From: JBICIG01 sp043101605 | GTDB lineage: Bacteria; Planctomycetota; Phycisphaerae; Phycisphaerales; UBA1924 | Assembly: GCA_043101605.1 (NCBI GenBank) | Contig: JBICIG010000061.1 | Span: 1 to 64,000, forward strand | Reading direction: 5' to 3' | DNA length: 64,000 nucleotides | Shown: one piece after another, positions 39,896 to 48,948 of the stretch | Layout: each line of letters starts with the position of its first letter | How positions within the stretch are numbered: position 1 is the stretch's first letter | Program-made: the position numbers and the translations under genes | Notes under the pieces: model-generated | What the model saw: the letters and a program-made list of their open reading frames with translations, nothing else | Told to the model about the DNA's origin: nothing | Database searches by the model: none

Positions 39896-40666
39896 TCAAC
39901 TCGCCAGCGGATCCCACGCCGACGCCGCGTCCCCGATCGCCTCGATCGGCGCGCGCACCTGCAACAGATCCAGCACGACCGGCGCGTGATGCCCGCTCGT
40001 CTCGAGCATCATCCGATAGCTCAGCACATCGAGCCGACCCGAACCGGGCGCGACCCTCCCCGCGCCCGAGAGATCGCTCAGCCGCGCCGAGCCGAGCAGC
40101 CCGCCCGAAGCCAGCCGCGAAGCCAGCGCCGCCGGGTCTCCGCCCGCGATGAGCGCGCGAGCCGGGTCGATCCCGGCGACGAGCCCGGGCGCGGCGAGGG
40201 TGTTCTCTTCCACCGGCATCGAGTGATCGCAGACCGCGACGCCCCGCCGCTCACCCGCCGAGCCGAGTTCGCGCCGCAGCCCTTCGGGCGCGTCGCCCGG
40301 CAATTCGATGCTCACGCGGCGCGCCTCGGGCGAGAGCAGCGACCCGAGATCGGACGCGAGCGAGATCGCTTCCACCACCGCCGACACCGCCCGATCGACC
40401 GTCTCGGTGCGCGCAAAGTGCTCGGGCGGGATCCACAGATCGAGCCCTGAACAGGAAACCTCGCCGCGGCGGAGCACGCCGGCCAGATCCCGCCGCGCCG
40501 AGCGATCGAGGTCGCGCGCGCGCACCTCGCGGCTGGCCGCGTCGAGCTGCACCCACCGCAGCCCCGACCGCTGCGCCCGCTCCACGCCCGCCCGCACGGG
40601 CACCCGCATCGCCGGCTCGAGTTCGAGCCCCGCGAGCGCCAGACTGAGCGGGAGCGTTCCGGTCAT
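39896..40666 (-). CDS. TIM-barrel sugar-isomerase-like protein
   Basis: The 256-residue protein reads as a xylose-isomerase-like TIM barrel: LSLALAGLELEPAMRVPV, GLRWVQLDAASREVRARDL, SCSGLDLWIPPEHFA, RRVSIELPGD and GRLDVLSYRMMLETSGHHAPVVLDLL match successive beta/alpha units. Clear metal-binding Glu/Asp/His positions of active isomerases are only partly visible, so it may be a non-canonical member. The ATG at 40666 was chosen because the upstream frame to 41224 is antisense shadow. It is divergent from the DUF4149 membrane gene, with about 70 bases between starts. Substrate unknown. Confidence 0.65.
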   Translation of the reverse strand: MTGTLPLSLALAGLELEPAMRVPVRAGVERAQRSGLRWVQLDAASREVRARDLDRSARRDLAGVLRRGEVSCSGLDLWIPPEHFARTETVDRAVSAVVEAISLASDLGSLLSPEARRVSIELPGDAPEGLRRELGSAGERRGVAVCDHSMPVEENTLAAPGLVAGIDPARALIAGGDPAALASRLASGGLLGSARLSDLSGAGRVAPGSGRLDVLSYRMMLETSGHHAPVVLDLLQVRAPIEAIGDAASAWDPLAS

Positions 40667-40738
40667 CGGCAGATGTATAGCCGCGTCGGACCCGCGACGC
40701 CGCGGGCGCGCCCGCGCGGGCTCCCCTACCATCGCCGC

Positions 40739-41386
40739 ATGACCAGCCGATCCCTCGCTTCGGGCCGACTGCTCGCCGAGATCGTCCACGCGATCGTGCT
40801 GGCGGTGTGGCTCGGGTGCATCGTGATGGCGGCCGCGGTCGCCGCCCGCGTCTTCCCGATGATGCGCGAGCTCGAGCCCACGCTCCCGGCGTACGCGGAG
40901 TACCCGGGCGGGAACCATCACCTGATCGTCGCCGGGCATGTCGGCGAATTCGTCTTCACCGCGCTGGCCGTCGTGCAGTTCCTCGGCGTCATCCTCGCCT
41001 CGCTCACCCTGCTCCTGATCGTGGGTCGGCTGGGGCTCAGCCCACGCCGGCTCGTCACGATGCTCCGGGCCGGGGGCATCGGGCTGGCGGCGATGTGCGT
41101 CAGCGCCCAGCTCCTCTGGCTCGATCCCGCCATGAACGCCGAGCTCCGCGCCTACTGGACCAACGCCCGCGAAGGAAATGTCGAGCAGGCCGAGATCCAC
41201 CGCGACGCCTTCCGCGACAAGCACCCGATGGCGACCAACCTGCTCGGCGGGAGCGCGCTGGGGCTGCTGATCGCGATCGGCGCGCAGGTCGCGTCGCTGT
41301 CGGCGACTCGGCGCCGCTTCGCCGCCGACGCCGCCCCCGGCGAGCCCGAACTCGAAGAGCCCTCGCTCGGGCGGGGGATGCTCTGA
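40739..41386 (+). CDS. DUF4149-like integral membrane protein
   Basis: The 215-residue protein has four hydrophobic spans (about 12-32, 63-88, 100-122 and 165-188) and resembles the DUF4149/TMEM205 group: ILAEIVHAIVLAVWLG-like start, FPMMRELEPTLPAYAEYP, then HHLIVAGHVGEFVF. The role of this family is not established. The Arg- and Glu-rich tail is cytoplasmic. The ATG at 40739 follows the antisense shadow region, and its stop shares a base with the start of the endonuclease III gene (TGATG), indicating coupled translation. Confidence 0.72.
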   Translation: MTSRSLASGRLLAEIVHAIVLAVWLGCIVMAAAVAARVFPMMRELEPTLPAYAEYPGGNHHLIVAGHVGEFVFTALAVVQFLGVILASLTLLLIVGRLGLSPRRLVTMLRAGGIGLAAMCVSAQLLWLDPAMNAELRAYWTNAREGNVEQAEIHRDAFRDKHPMATNLLGGSALGLLIAIGAQVASLSATRRRFAADAAPGEPELEEPSLGRGML

Positions 41387-42147
41387 TGCCCCGCGGCTCG
41401 GAGCCCTCCGCGTCGCGCCCGAAAGCCCCGGACGAGGCCCGCACCCCCGAGAACCCGCGCGGCCTGCGCGACCTGCCTTTCCCGCTCCCGCAAGTGACCA
41501 CCAGCGAGAAGCGCCGCGCCAGGCGCCTCGCCGACGCGCTCGCCGAGCACTACCCCGATGCGCACTGCGAGCTGAACTACTCCAACCCGCACGAACTGCT
41601 CATCGCGACGATCCTCTCCGCCCAGACCACCGACGCCGCGGTGAACAAGGCGACGCCGGCGCTCTTTGCGGCGTTCCCCACCCCGTCCGATTACGCCGCG
41701 TCCTCGCCCGCGAAGATCGAGCCGTTCGTCCGCAGCCTGGGCTTCTTCCGCAACAAGGCCAAGGCGATCCACTCCTCGATGACCGACATCGTCGAGAAGT
41801 TCGGGGGCGAGGTGCCCCGCACCATGGACGAACTGCTCACGCTCCGAGGCGTGGCCCGCAAGACCGCCAATGTCGTGCTGGGCAACGCCTTCGGCATCCA
41901 GGTCGGATTCGTCGTCGACACCCACATCGAACGCCTGAGCAAGCGGCTCGGGCTCGTCGACGAAGAAACCACCGTGCCGATGATCGAGCGCCGCCTGATG
42001 GCGCTCATGCCCCGCGAACGCTGGTGCGAGCTCTCGCACCAGTTCATCTTCCACGGACGGCGGAACTGCCAGGCCCGACGCAAGGGCTGCTCGGATCACC
42101 CGATCTGCCGCGGATTCGGCGCGAACTGCCCGCTCCGCCAACCGTGA
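41386..42147 (+). CDS. nth: endonuclease III with unusual cluster-cysteine spacing
   Basis: The 253-residue protein is endonuclease III, a base-excision repair glycosylase/AP lyase for oxidised pyrimidines. The HhH motif LRGVARKTANVVLG carries the catalytic lysine and GFVVDTHIERLSKRLG the catalytic aspartate. The C-terminal [4Fe-4S] loop has four cysteines in C-X6-C-X5-C-X6-C (CQARRKGCSDHPIC then RGFGANC), whereas the textbook spacing is C-X6-C-X2-C-X5-C. The N-terminus has about 35 extra residues of low complexity. The start at 41386 overlaps the previous stop. It converges with the LolA-like gene. Confidence 0.92.
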   Translation: MPRGSEPSASRPKAPDEARTPENPRGLRDLPFPLPQVTTSEKRRARRLADALAEHYPDAHCELNYSNPHELLIATILSAQTTDAAVNKATPALFAAFPTPSDYAASSPAKIEPFVRSLGFFRNKAKAIHSSMTDIVEKFGGEVPRTMDELLTLRGVARKTANVVLGNAFGIQVGFVVDTHIERLSKRLGLVDEETTVPMIERRLMALMPRERWCELSHQFIFHGRRNCQARRKGCSDHPICRGFGANCPLRQP

Positions 42148-42151
42148 GGGC

Positions 42152-43015
42152 TCAGCCCCCGCCGCCGCCGGCCCCGGGCTCGCCGCCCTGCTTTTCCTGC
42201 TGCTCCCTCTGGCGCCGCTCGAGTTCGTCGACGATCTCCTGCAGCCGATCGGGGAGCTTGATCTCGGGGAAGTCGTCGATGTTGGCGCGGTAGTTGTTGT
42301 AGCGGATGGTGATCTTGTTGCCGCCGGCGTTCTGCACGACCTCGGTCGCGACCTTCACCCCGTCGACTTCCTTGTAGTTGCGGAGGATCGCCGACGAGGG
42401 CATGTCGCCCTGCGGCCCGGCGCTGACGGTCTCGATGCCCAGCAGCAGCCCCGTCTCCTTGGCGAAGTACAGCCGCGGCCGCTTCCCGAAGACCGACACC
42501 ACATCCACGCGGTACGCGGGCTTGCCGTCCCAGGTGGTCTCGGCGGCGGTGCGGCGCTGGGGGAACGACTTCTCGTACTCGAGATACGCGAAGAAGGTCG
42601 CCGACTCGGCGATGTCGCGCAGCGACGCCCCGCGGAGCAGGATCCCCTCGCCCGTCGCGCTGATCACCCACCCGAAACGCCCGTCGAAGTACTGTTCGAC
42701 GCTCGGCTTGCCGGGCTCCTCGACCCGCGTCTTGAGAAGCGCCGGCTCGGCCGCCCACACATTCAGGAACGCGAAGTACGACCCGTCCTCGCTGGTCATC
42801 GTGCCGTCGGCCGCACGATTCTTCTGCGCCCGGATCGCCTCTTCGCCCCCGATCGCCTCGATGAAGCGGTCGAAGATCGCGTCGGCTTCGGGGAGATCGG
42901 CCGCGGGCTGGGCGGGCGTCCCGGTCTGGGGCTGGGTCTGGGGCTGAGCCAGCGCAGGCGTCGCGAGGAGCGCCGCGGCGGACAGCCCCGAGAAAATTGT
43001 CGTCAGTCGTCGCAT
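42152..43015 (-). CDS. LolA-like exported protein
   Basis: The 287-residue protein has a signal peptide (LTTIFSGLSAAALLATPALA) followed by a Gln/Pro/Thr-rich stretch. The body resembles outer-membrane lipoprotein-sorting-protein folds: FDRFIEAIGGEEAIRAQKN, RAADGTMTS, VEQYFDGRFGWVI, FDV/RLYFAKETGLLLGIE, ILRNYKEVDGVKVATEVVQ and NKITIRYNNYRANIDD, with the alternating beta-strands of a half-barrel. Proteins of this sort carry hydrophobic ligands or lipids in the periplasm. The tail is Gln/Glu- then Gly-rich. The ATG at 43015 lies before a convincing signal peptide. Which lipid or protein it serves is unknown. It converges with nth. Confidence 0.72.
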   Translation of the reverse strand: MRRLTTIFSGLSAAALLATPALAQPQTQPQTGTPAQPAADLPEADAIFDRFIEAIGGEEAIRAQKNRAADGTMTSEDGSYFAFLNVWAAEPALLKTRVEEPGKPSVEQYFDGRFGWVISATGEGILLRGASLRDIAESATFFAYLEYEKSFPQRRTAAETTWDGKPAYRVDVVSVFGKRPRLYFAKETGLLLGIETVSAGPQGDMPSSAILRNYKEVDGVKVATEVVQNAGGNKITIRYNNYRANIDDFPEIKLPDRLQEIVDELERRQREQQEKQGGEPGAGGGGG

Positions 43016-43252
43016 GGGTCGCTTCCTGCTTGCGGTCTCGATCCGGATCCCCCCGCACGCCGCGGGTGATCGGGCGCGTCCGGGCAGCGCCCCGTTCAAG
43101 GGTACCCGCGGCGGGGGCGCCGGGTTCGATCGCGCACGCCGTTGGTCTCCCGAGCCATGCGTCCGGCCGAGCCCGCCGGGGCAATTGGCACGCACCGACG
43201 CCCCCGGGCACCGGGCCCGGACGCGTGGTCGATCACTTTGACAGCGGGGAAG

Positions 43253-43326
43253 TACGCCCGGCGGGATTTGAACCCACAACCTCTGGCTTCGGAGGCCAGC
43301 ACTCTATCCAGTTGAGCTACGGGCGC
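43253..43326 (-). tRNA. tRNA-Arg (CCG)
   Basis: A 74-nt cloverleaf on the minus strand: acceptor GCGCCCG/CGGGCGT, D-stem GCTC/GAGT, anticodon stem CTGGC/GCCAG around CTCCGAA (anticodon CCG), and T-arm GTGGG-TTCAAAT-CCCGC. Discriminator A; CCA not encoded. The first acceptor pair is G-U instead of G-C. CCG would read the CGG codon, useful in a GC-rich genome. Confidence 0.93.
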
Positions 43327-43402
43327 CACGGGCACGGTCGGCCCGATCGCCGATGGTACGATCGCCGCCCGCACCGGGCAACGCGCCGACCCAAGACGAT
43401 TC

Positions 43403-44662
43403 ATGAACCTCTCCACGCCAGCCCCCGCCGCCCCCGTCCTGACGCTGACCTTCGCGACCAGCCTCGGGACCGCCGTGCTCACCGTCGGCATGTACATCCT
43501 GACGACCCAGGCGCACGGGTACGGCGTGGGGCTCAACTACGCCCTCGCGCTGACCTTCGGCGTCCTCTATGTCATCTCGGCGATGACCGTCGGGCGCGTC
43601 ATGCGGGCCCTGCGCGCACGCCGCCCCTCCCTGACCCCCCGCCGACTGCTCGCGTGGATCCTCGCGCTGATGTCGGCAAGCTGCTTCGTGCCCCTCATCG
43701 GAGTGGCCGCGATGCCCGATTCGGGCGGATGGGCGTGGTGGATCGTCGCGGCGACCTACGGCCCGCTGACCGGAGCCGTCTGGCCGATCATCGAGAGCTA
43801 TGTCAGCGGCGGGCGTTCGGGCTCGGCGATCCACCGAGCCACCGGGCGCTTCAACATCACCTGGGCCGGCGCCATGGTCGTCGCGTTCTGGTCGATCGCC
43901 CCGCTCGTCGAGTCGCACCAGGAATGGGCGGTCGCGCTGCTTGGGCTGGCGCACGCGGCGAGCATCGTCACGCTGCGCGCGCTCCCATCCGACCCCCCGC
44001 CCCATCCCGAGGGCGACGAACACCAAGCCCCGCCGGGCTACCGCGCGCTGCTGTCGTCGTTCCGGGTGTTGCTCCCGACGAGCTACTTGTGCTCGAAAGC
44101 GCTCTCGCCCTACCTCCCGATCGCGATGAACGACCTGCTGATCGCGGCGTGGGCGCAGACGCCGATTGTCTCGGTGACCTACTTCACGCAGACGCTCGGG
44201 TTCGTGTGGCTGGCGCGGACCGAGTCGTGGCGCGGGCGGGGGTGGTTGCCGACGCTCGCGGCGGTGCTGCTCGTCGCCGGGTTTGCCGGGGCGCTGGTCG
44301 CGCCCGGGCTCGATCGCGGCACGCTCGGCGTCGCCCTCCTGATCCTGGCACTGGCGCTCTTCGGCGTGGCGCTCGCGGCGGTCTACGCCGGGGGGCTCTA
44401 TTACGCGATGGCCGTCGGCCGCAGCGAGGTCGATGCCGGGGGAACCCACGAAGGGCTCATCGGCATCGGGAACGCGGGCGGGCCTGTCTGCGGGCTCGGC
44501 GCGGTGGCGGCGGTGCAGGTCGGGCTGCTGCCGGAACGCTCGCTCGAATCGGCCGTCGCGGTGCTGGTGCTGCTCGCGACGGTCGGGCTGTGTGTCTACG
44601 GGCTGACGCGCTCGCGAAAGGTGTCCGGCGTGTCCGGATCTTCCCCCGGTTCGGGCGGATGA
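43403..44662 (+). CDS. MFS-like multi-spanning membrane protein
   Basis: The 419-residue protein has about 12 hydrophobic segments in two halves with a central cytoplasmic loop (PSDPPPHPEGDEHQAPPGYR, around 205), the architecture of a major facilitator. Short conserved-looking pieces are TYGPLTGAVWPIIESYVSGG and GRFNITWAGAM in the first half, and AAVYAGGLYYAMAVG and EGLIGIGNAGGP in the second. No residue pattern identifies the substrate, and the classical MFS loop 2-3 motif is weak. The ATG at 43403 is about 75 bases past tRNA-Arg. It ends 264 bases before the S41 protease. Probably a transporter, possibly for a small metabolite. Confidence 0.75.
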   Translation: MNLSTPAPAAPVLTLTFATSLGTAVLTVGMYILTTQAHGYGVGLNYALALTFGVLYVISAMTVGRVMRALRARRPSLTPRRLLAWILALMSASCFVPLIGVAAMPDSGGWAWWIVAATYGPLTGAVWPIIESYVSGGRSGSAIHRATGRFNITWAGAMVVAFWSIAPLVESHQEWAVALLGLAHAASIVTLRALPSDPPPHPEGDEHQAPPGYRALLSSFRVLLPTSYLCSKALSPYLPIAMNDLLIAAWAQTPIVSVTYFTQTLGFVWLARTESWRGRGWLPTLAAVLLVAGFAGALVAPGLDRGTLGVALLILALALFGVALAAVYAGGLYYAMAVGRSEVDAGGTHEGLIGIGNAGGPVCGLGAVAAVQVGLLPERSLESAVAVLVLLATVGLCVYGLTRSRKVSGVSGSSPGSGG

Positions 44663-44926
44663 AGCACCCCGGCGAACCTGCGGCCGAGAATCGGCGTAAG
44701 GCTTTGTTGGGGCTCGGTCTGGATGGATGCATCCGGCATTCCGGGCTCCGGGTATGGTGAGTTCGTGGACTCGCGGCATGAAACGGCGAGTCCGGCGGCG
44801 CGTCCGACCGAAACCATCCGGTCGGGCTTCCGGTGTGCGGGATGATTCACCGGCCCGCGCGGGTTCGATCGGCAAAGACCCGGCCGCACCCGCGACCCAC
44901 GCCTTGGCTCAGGGAGGTCCCAGCTC

Positions 44927-47188
44927 GTGAACAAGATCAAGTTTCGCCCGATGACCCGCCTTGCCTGCCTCGCGGTGACGGCGGGCCTCTCGCTGTCCGC
45001 CGTGGCCCTGCCCGTCGCCCCGGTGCGCGTCGCGGATCGCTCCGCGTCGATCGCGGCCGGCGAGGACTGGCGCGACATGGTCTGGAAGGCGGCCGTCCGC
45101 GGCGACGAGCGTCTGTTCACTCAGCTCATCGAGCAGGCCCCGGCGGACCTCGATCCCTCACTCGCCGCCTCCATCGAGTCGTACCGCGAGGGTCTGGCCA
45201 GCCGCGAGCAGAAGCGCGCCGAAGCGATCGAGAAGGTCGAGAAGGATCTCGCCGAGCATCTCGACGCCGAGACCGAAGCCGACCTCTCCGAGGCGCTCGT
45301 CGCGGTTCTGACGCTGCAGACACTGACCGAGGACATGGACGGCGTGCTGGGGCGCGACGATGTGCGTCTGCTGGTCAGCCGCGCCGAGCAGGCCGCCCGC
45401 CTGGCCGAGCTCGAGTCGGACTGGCTGCACGCCAGCGAGCTGTTCTACCGGCTCGACAAGCTCTTCGAGGAGTCCTCGCACCTGCCGACGAAGTACCGCG
45501 GCGATGTCGAACGCCTCAACCGCCGGCTGTCGATGATCTCCATGTACAACCCCGAGCGTCTTTGGGAGCTCCGCAACGAGCGGCGCATCGAGGACGGCGG
45601 CGACCCGCTTCCCCCCTACAACGACGCCGGCAACGACTACCGCGACCGGCTCGACGGCGTGGGCACGCACGTGCTGCTCCCGGCGCTCGAGGCCGCCGCG
45701 CGCGACCATGTCGACCGCGTCGATGTGCGCACGATGATCATCGCCGGGCTCGACGCGCTGGAGACCCTCGCGACCACCACCGATGTCTACAAGACCTTCC
45801 CCGGGCTGACCCAGGAGCCCCAGCGGCGGGCCTTCCTCTCGCTTATCCGCGAGGACCGCGACCGCGTGCGGGACATGCGGGCCGGCGCGCCGCGGGGCGA
45901 GCTCGCCTCGGTCATCGCCCGGGTCCGCGCCTGGAACCGCGACACCATCGGGCTCCCCGACGCGGCGGTCATCCACGAGTTCGGCAACGGCGCCATGAGC
46001 GCCCTCGACGACTTCAGCGCCATCATCTGGCCCGACGAACTCGAGCGATTCCGCCGATCCACCAACGGCAGCTACACCGGCGTGGGCATCCAGATCCAGC
46101 ACGACGAGCAGCAGCGCATCAGCGTCGTCACGCCCCTCGAGGGCACGCCCGCCCACCGCGCCGGCATCCGCGCCGGCGACCTCATCGTCGCCGTCAACGG
46201 CGCCAGCACCCTCGGCTTCACACTCACCCAGGCCGTCGAGCAGATCACCGGCCCGGTCAACTCCGAGGTCATCCTCGGCATCGAACGCACCATCGAGAAT
46301 GATGCCGGCGAGACCGAGACCGTCACCCTCGATGTCCCCGTGCAGCGCATGAACATCCAGATCCAGACCGTCAAGGGCTGGGAACGCACCGGCGCCCGCG
46401 AGGATGACTGGAACTGGTTCATCGACGCCGAGCGCGGCATCGGGTACATCCGCCTGACCCAGTTCACCGACGCGACCAGCCGCGACTTCGACCGCGCCAT
46501 CGCCGACATGAAGCGCTCCGGGCTCAATGGGCTCGTGCTCGATCTCCGGTTCAACCCCGGCGGGCTGCTCAACGAGGCCGTCACCATCTCCGACCGCTTC
46601 GTCAGCGAGGGCGCCATCGTCTCCACCCGCGACCGCAACGGCATCCAGGGCGAGACCCGCTCGGCGCGGCCCACGGGCACCACTCTCGCAGACATCCCCG
46701 TCATCGCGCTCATCAACGAGGGCTCCGCGTCGGCCAGCGAGATCGTCTCGGGCGCCATCCGCGATCACGCCCGCATGGGCGATGTCGATGCGCTGATCCT
46801 CGGGCGTCGCAGCTTCGGCAAGGGCTCGGTCCAGAATGTCTGGCCCCTCCCCGGCCGCGCCAGCGCCATGAAGCTCACCACCCAGTACTACCTGCTTCCC
46901 TCGGGCGACATGATCCACCGCCGACCCGGCGCGACCCAGTGGGGCGTCGAGCCCGACCTCGAGGTCGAGATGCTCCCCAGCCAGGTCGCCGACGCGATCC
47001 TCCTCCGCCGCGACGCCGATGTGCTGCCGATCGATGAGAACGGCATCCTCGTCGACGCCCGGGAGGACCGCCCCAACCCCAACGACCTGATCACCGAGGG
47101 AATCGACCTCCAGCTCCAGACCGCGCTGGTCCTGCTCCAGAGCCGCGTGTCGGCCGACATCGCACGCACCAGCCTGAACAGCAACTGA
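44927..47188 (+). CDS. S41-family C-terminal processing protease with extended N-terminal domain
   Basis: The 753-residue protein has a signal peptide (LACLAVTAGLSLSAVALP) and about 350 residues of helical N-terminal domain. A PDZ domain follows near 385-470 (YTGVGIQIQHDEQQRISVVT, PAHRAGIRAGDLIVAVNG), then a tail-specific protease domain. The catalytic serine of NEGSASASEI is at about residue 602 and the lysine of RRSFGKGSVQ at about 632. Such proteases cleave the C-termini of periplasmic or envelope proteins. The GTG at 44927 has AGGGAGGT 8 bases upstream. A perfect 13-bp hairpin at 47210-47241 ends the transcript. The N-terminal half is longer than in typical Ctp proteins and could be a substrate- or adaptor-binding region. 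Confidence 0.9.
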   Translation: MNKIKFRPMTRLACLAVTAGLSLSAVALPVAPVRVADRSASIAAGEDWRDMVWKAAVRGDERLFTQLIEQAPADLDPSLAASIESYREGLASREQKRAEAIEKVEKDLAEHLDAETEADLSEALVAVLTLQTLTEDMDGVLGRDDVRLLVSRAEQAARLAELESDWLHASELFYRLDKLFEESSHLPTKYRGDVERLNRRLSMISMYNPERLWELRNERRIEDGGDPLPPYNDAGNDYRDRLDGVGTHVLLPALEAAARDHVDRVDVRTMIIAGLDALETLATTTDVYKTFPGLTQEPQRRAFLSLIREDRDRVRDMRAGAPRGELASVIARVRAWNRDTIGLPDAAVIHEFGNGAMSALDDFSAIIWPDELERFRRSTNGSYTGVGIQIQHDEQQRISVVTPLEGTPAHRAGIRAGDLIVAVNGASTLGFTLTQAVEQITGPVNSEVILGIERTIENDAGETETVTLDVPVQRMNIQIQTVKGWERTGAREDDWNWFIDAERGIGYIRLTQFTDATSRDFDRAIADMKRSGLNGLVLDLRFNPGGLLNEAVTISDRFVSEGAIVSTRDRNGIQGETRSARPTGTTLADIPVIALINEGSASASEIVSGAIRDHARMGDVDALILGRRSFGKGSVQNVWPLPGRASAMKLTTQYYLLPSGDMIHRRPGATQWGVEPDLEVEMLPSQVADAILLRRDADVLPIDENGILVDAREDRPNPNDLITEGIDLQLQTALVLLQSRVSADIARTSLNSN

Positions 47189-47209
47189 TCTCCCGCTCGG
47201 TCATTCCCC

Positions 47210-47241
47210 CGCGGCCCCGTCCCACCCAGGACGGGGCCGCG
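47210..47241 (+). terminator. intrinsic terminator of the S41 protease gene
   Basis: A perfect 13-bp stem (CGCGGCCCCGTCC at 47210-47222 and its complement at 47229-47241) with a 6-nt loop is followed by TTCGGTTTCT. It starts 22 bases after the stop codon and is the strongest terminator in the window. Confidence 0.85.
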
Positions 47242-47396
47242 TTCGGTTTCTGAGGCGACCGTCTTCCGCCCCGACCCCCCCGGCCCGTTCCCGGGCCCGG
47301 TGACCGCTACGATGCCCCATGGCGCTGCACCCGCCGGGCCCGGGCCCGACGGGGGTGCCGATTCCGTGCCCGCCCTCCGAATCAAACGAGGATCCC

Positions 47397-48509
47397 ATGG
47401 CTTCGACCGCTGCCCAGACCAAGCCCTCGAGCACCAAGCCCGCCGCTGACGGGCTCGCCTCCAAGCTCTCCGACGACACGCTGCTCAAGTGGCTCTACGA
47501 CATGCAGCTCATCCGCGAGTTCGAGACGCGGACGATGCAGGCGTATCAGCAGGCCAAGATCGGCGGGTTCTGCCACATCTACACCGGGCAGGAAGCCTGT
47601 GCCGTCGGCACCAACGCCTGCGTCGAGAAGGACGACCCCATGGTCCTCGCCTATCGCGACCACGGGCACGCGCTCGCGCGCGGCATGGACCCCAAGGCCT
47701 GCATGGCCGAGATGTTCGGCAAGGCCGCCGGCTGCGCCAAGGGCAAGGGCGGCTCCATGCACATGTTCGACAAGCCCAACCACCTCTACGGCGGTCACGG
47801 CATCGTCGGCGCCCAGACACCCCTCGGCGCCGGGCTCGCGTTCGCGACCCGCTACGAGTGGGAAGTCCTGGGAACGGGCAAGAAGCGCGTCACCCTCTGC
47901 TACCTCGGCGACGGCGCCATCGACCAGGGCGCCTTCCACGAGGCCCTCAACCTCGCCAGCCTCTACTCGCTCCCGGTCATCTACATCATCGAGAACAACG
48001 GCTACTCCATGGGCACCGCCATCCACCGCCACACCGCCAACAGCGACAACCTCGTCTCCCGCGGCGAGTCCTACGGCATCAAGAGCAAGCAGATCGACGG
48101 GTTCGACATCCTCAATGTCTACAACGAGTTCAAGCCCATCGCCGACGAGTGCCGCGACAACCAGCGCCCCGCCTTCATCGACCTCAAGACCTACCGCTAC
48201 CAGGGCCACTCCATGAGCGATCCGCAGAAGTACCGCTCCAAGGACGAAGTCGACCAGTGGAAGGAGAAGGACTCGATCGCGGCCCTGGTCGCCCACCTGA
48301 TGAACGACCGCAACGCGATCGACGAGGACGGGTGGAAGGACATGCAGTCGAAGATCCGCGACATCGTCAAGGACGCCGTCGACTTCGCCGAGAACGCCGA
48401 GGAACCGGACCCCGAGACCGAGCTCTACTCGGATGTCTATGTCAACCCGATGCCCAACCTGAGCCCGACCCGGGATTACACGCAGGGGGCGAAGAACCCG
48501 TTGTTGTGA
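47397..48509 (+). CDS. pdhA: pyruvate dehydrogenase E1 component subunit alpha
   Basis: The 370-residue protein is the thiamine-diphosphate-binding alpha chain of pyruvate dehydrogenase E1, which decarboxylates pyruvate and passes the acetyl group to E2. The TPP motif is GDGAIDQGAFHEALNLA ... IIENN. Other landmarks are GFCHIYTGQEACAVG, AYRDHGHALARG, MHMFDKPNHLYGGHGIVGA and the phosphorylation-loop-like YRYQGHSMSDP. The ATG at 47397 has GAGGA upstream. The 26-residue extension from 47319 is not conserved. pdhB starts 2.5 kb downstream and pdhC 6.7 kb downstream, so the genes for one complex are not contiguous. Confidence 0.93.
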   Translation: MASTAAQTKPSSTKPAADGLASKLSDDTLLKWLYDMQLIREFETRTMQAYQQAKIGGFCHIYTGQEACAVGTNACVEKDDPMVLAYRDHGHALARGMDPKACMAEMFGKAAGCAKGKGGSMHMFDKPNHLYGGHGIVGAQTPLGAGLAFATRYEWEVLGTGKKRVTLCYLGDGAIDQGAFHEALNLASLYSLPVIYIIENNGYSMGTAIHRHTANSDNLVSRGESYGIKSKQIDGFDILNVYNEFKPIADECRDNQRPAFIDLKTYRYQGHSMSDPQKYRSKDEVDQWKEKDSIAALVAHLMNDRNAIDEDGWKDMQSKIRDIVKDAVDFAENAEEPDPETELYSDVYVNPMPNLSPTRDYTQGAKNPLL

Positions 48510-48530
48510 TCCGGGTGATCGGATGCACCG

Positions 48531-48866
48531 ATGAAGCTCGGAAGATCCTTCAAGGGATACCTGCTTCTCTTTGCGATCCTGACGCCGCCCACACTCCTGT
48601 ACTTCATCTACAGCGAACAAATCCAGCCCGTCTTCGATGCGATTCGAGAGTTCCGAACCGGCCCAATCCCCTGGCTCATCTTCGGCAGCTGCATGGCCCT
48701 GCTGGGCTTGTTGTTCGTCGGCATCAAAGTCGCGCATTTCTTTGTCCTTCGCGCCACCAAGCGTGAACTCCTCCGCCAAGGCAAAGACCCCGAAGAATTC
48801 GAACGCAAGATCCGAGAACGGCGAGATCGCCGGAAACGGAGCACTCTGAACGAGCCTCGCCCGTGA
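48531..48866 (+). CDS. small membrane protein of unknown function
   Basis: This 111-residue protein has two hydrophobic spans (about 9-25 and 47-69) and a strongly basic tail with REL-LRQGKDPEEFERKIRERR heptads, suggesting a short cytoplasmic coiled coil. I do not recognise the family. It starts 22 bases after the pdhA stop on the same strand, so it could be co-transcribed. It might be a membrane anchor or just a small envelope protein; nothing ties it to pyruvate dehydrogenase. Confidence 0.65.
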   Translation: MKLGRSFKGYLLLFAILTPPTLLYFIYSEQIQPVFDAIREFRTGPIPWLIFGSCMALLGLLFVGIKVAHFFVLRATKRELLRQGKDPEEFERKIRERRDRRKRSTLNEPRP

Positions 48867-48948
48867 GGAAGCGGCTCCCTGCACCACCGACCACCAACAC
48901 CGCTTCATCACGGGCGCGGCTCGTCAGGACTTCTTGGATCGCACGCCC

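Noticed and set aside
45158..46918. A 586-codon minus-strand frame with GGD-rich repeats resembling calcium-binding repeats
   Set aside because: Antisense shadow of the S41 protease, whose catalytic motifs are on the plus strand.
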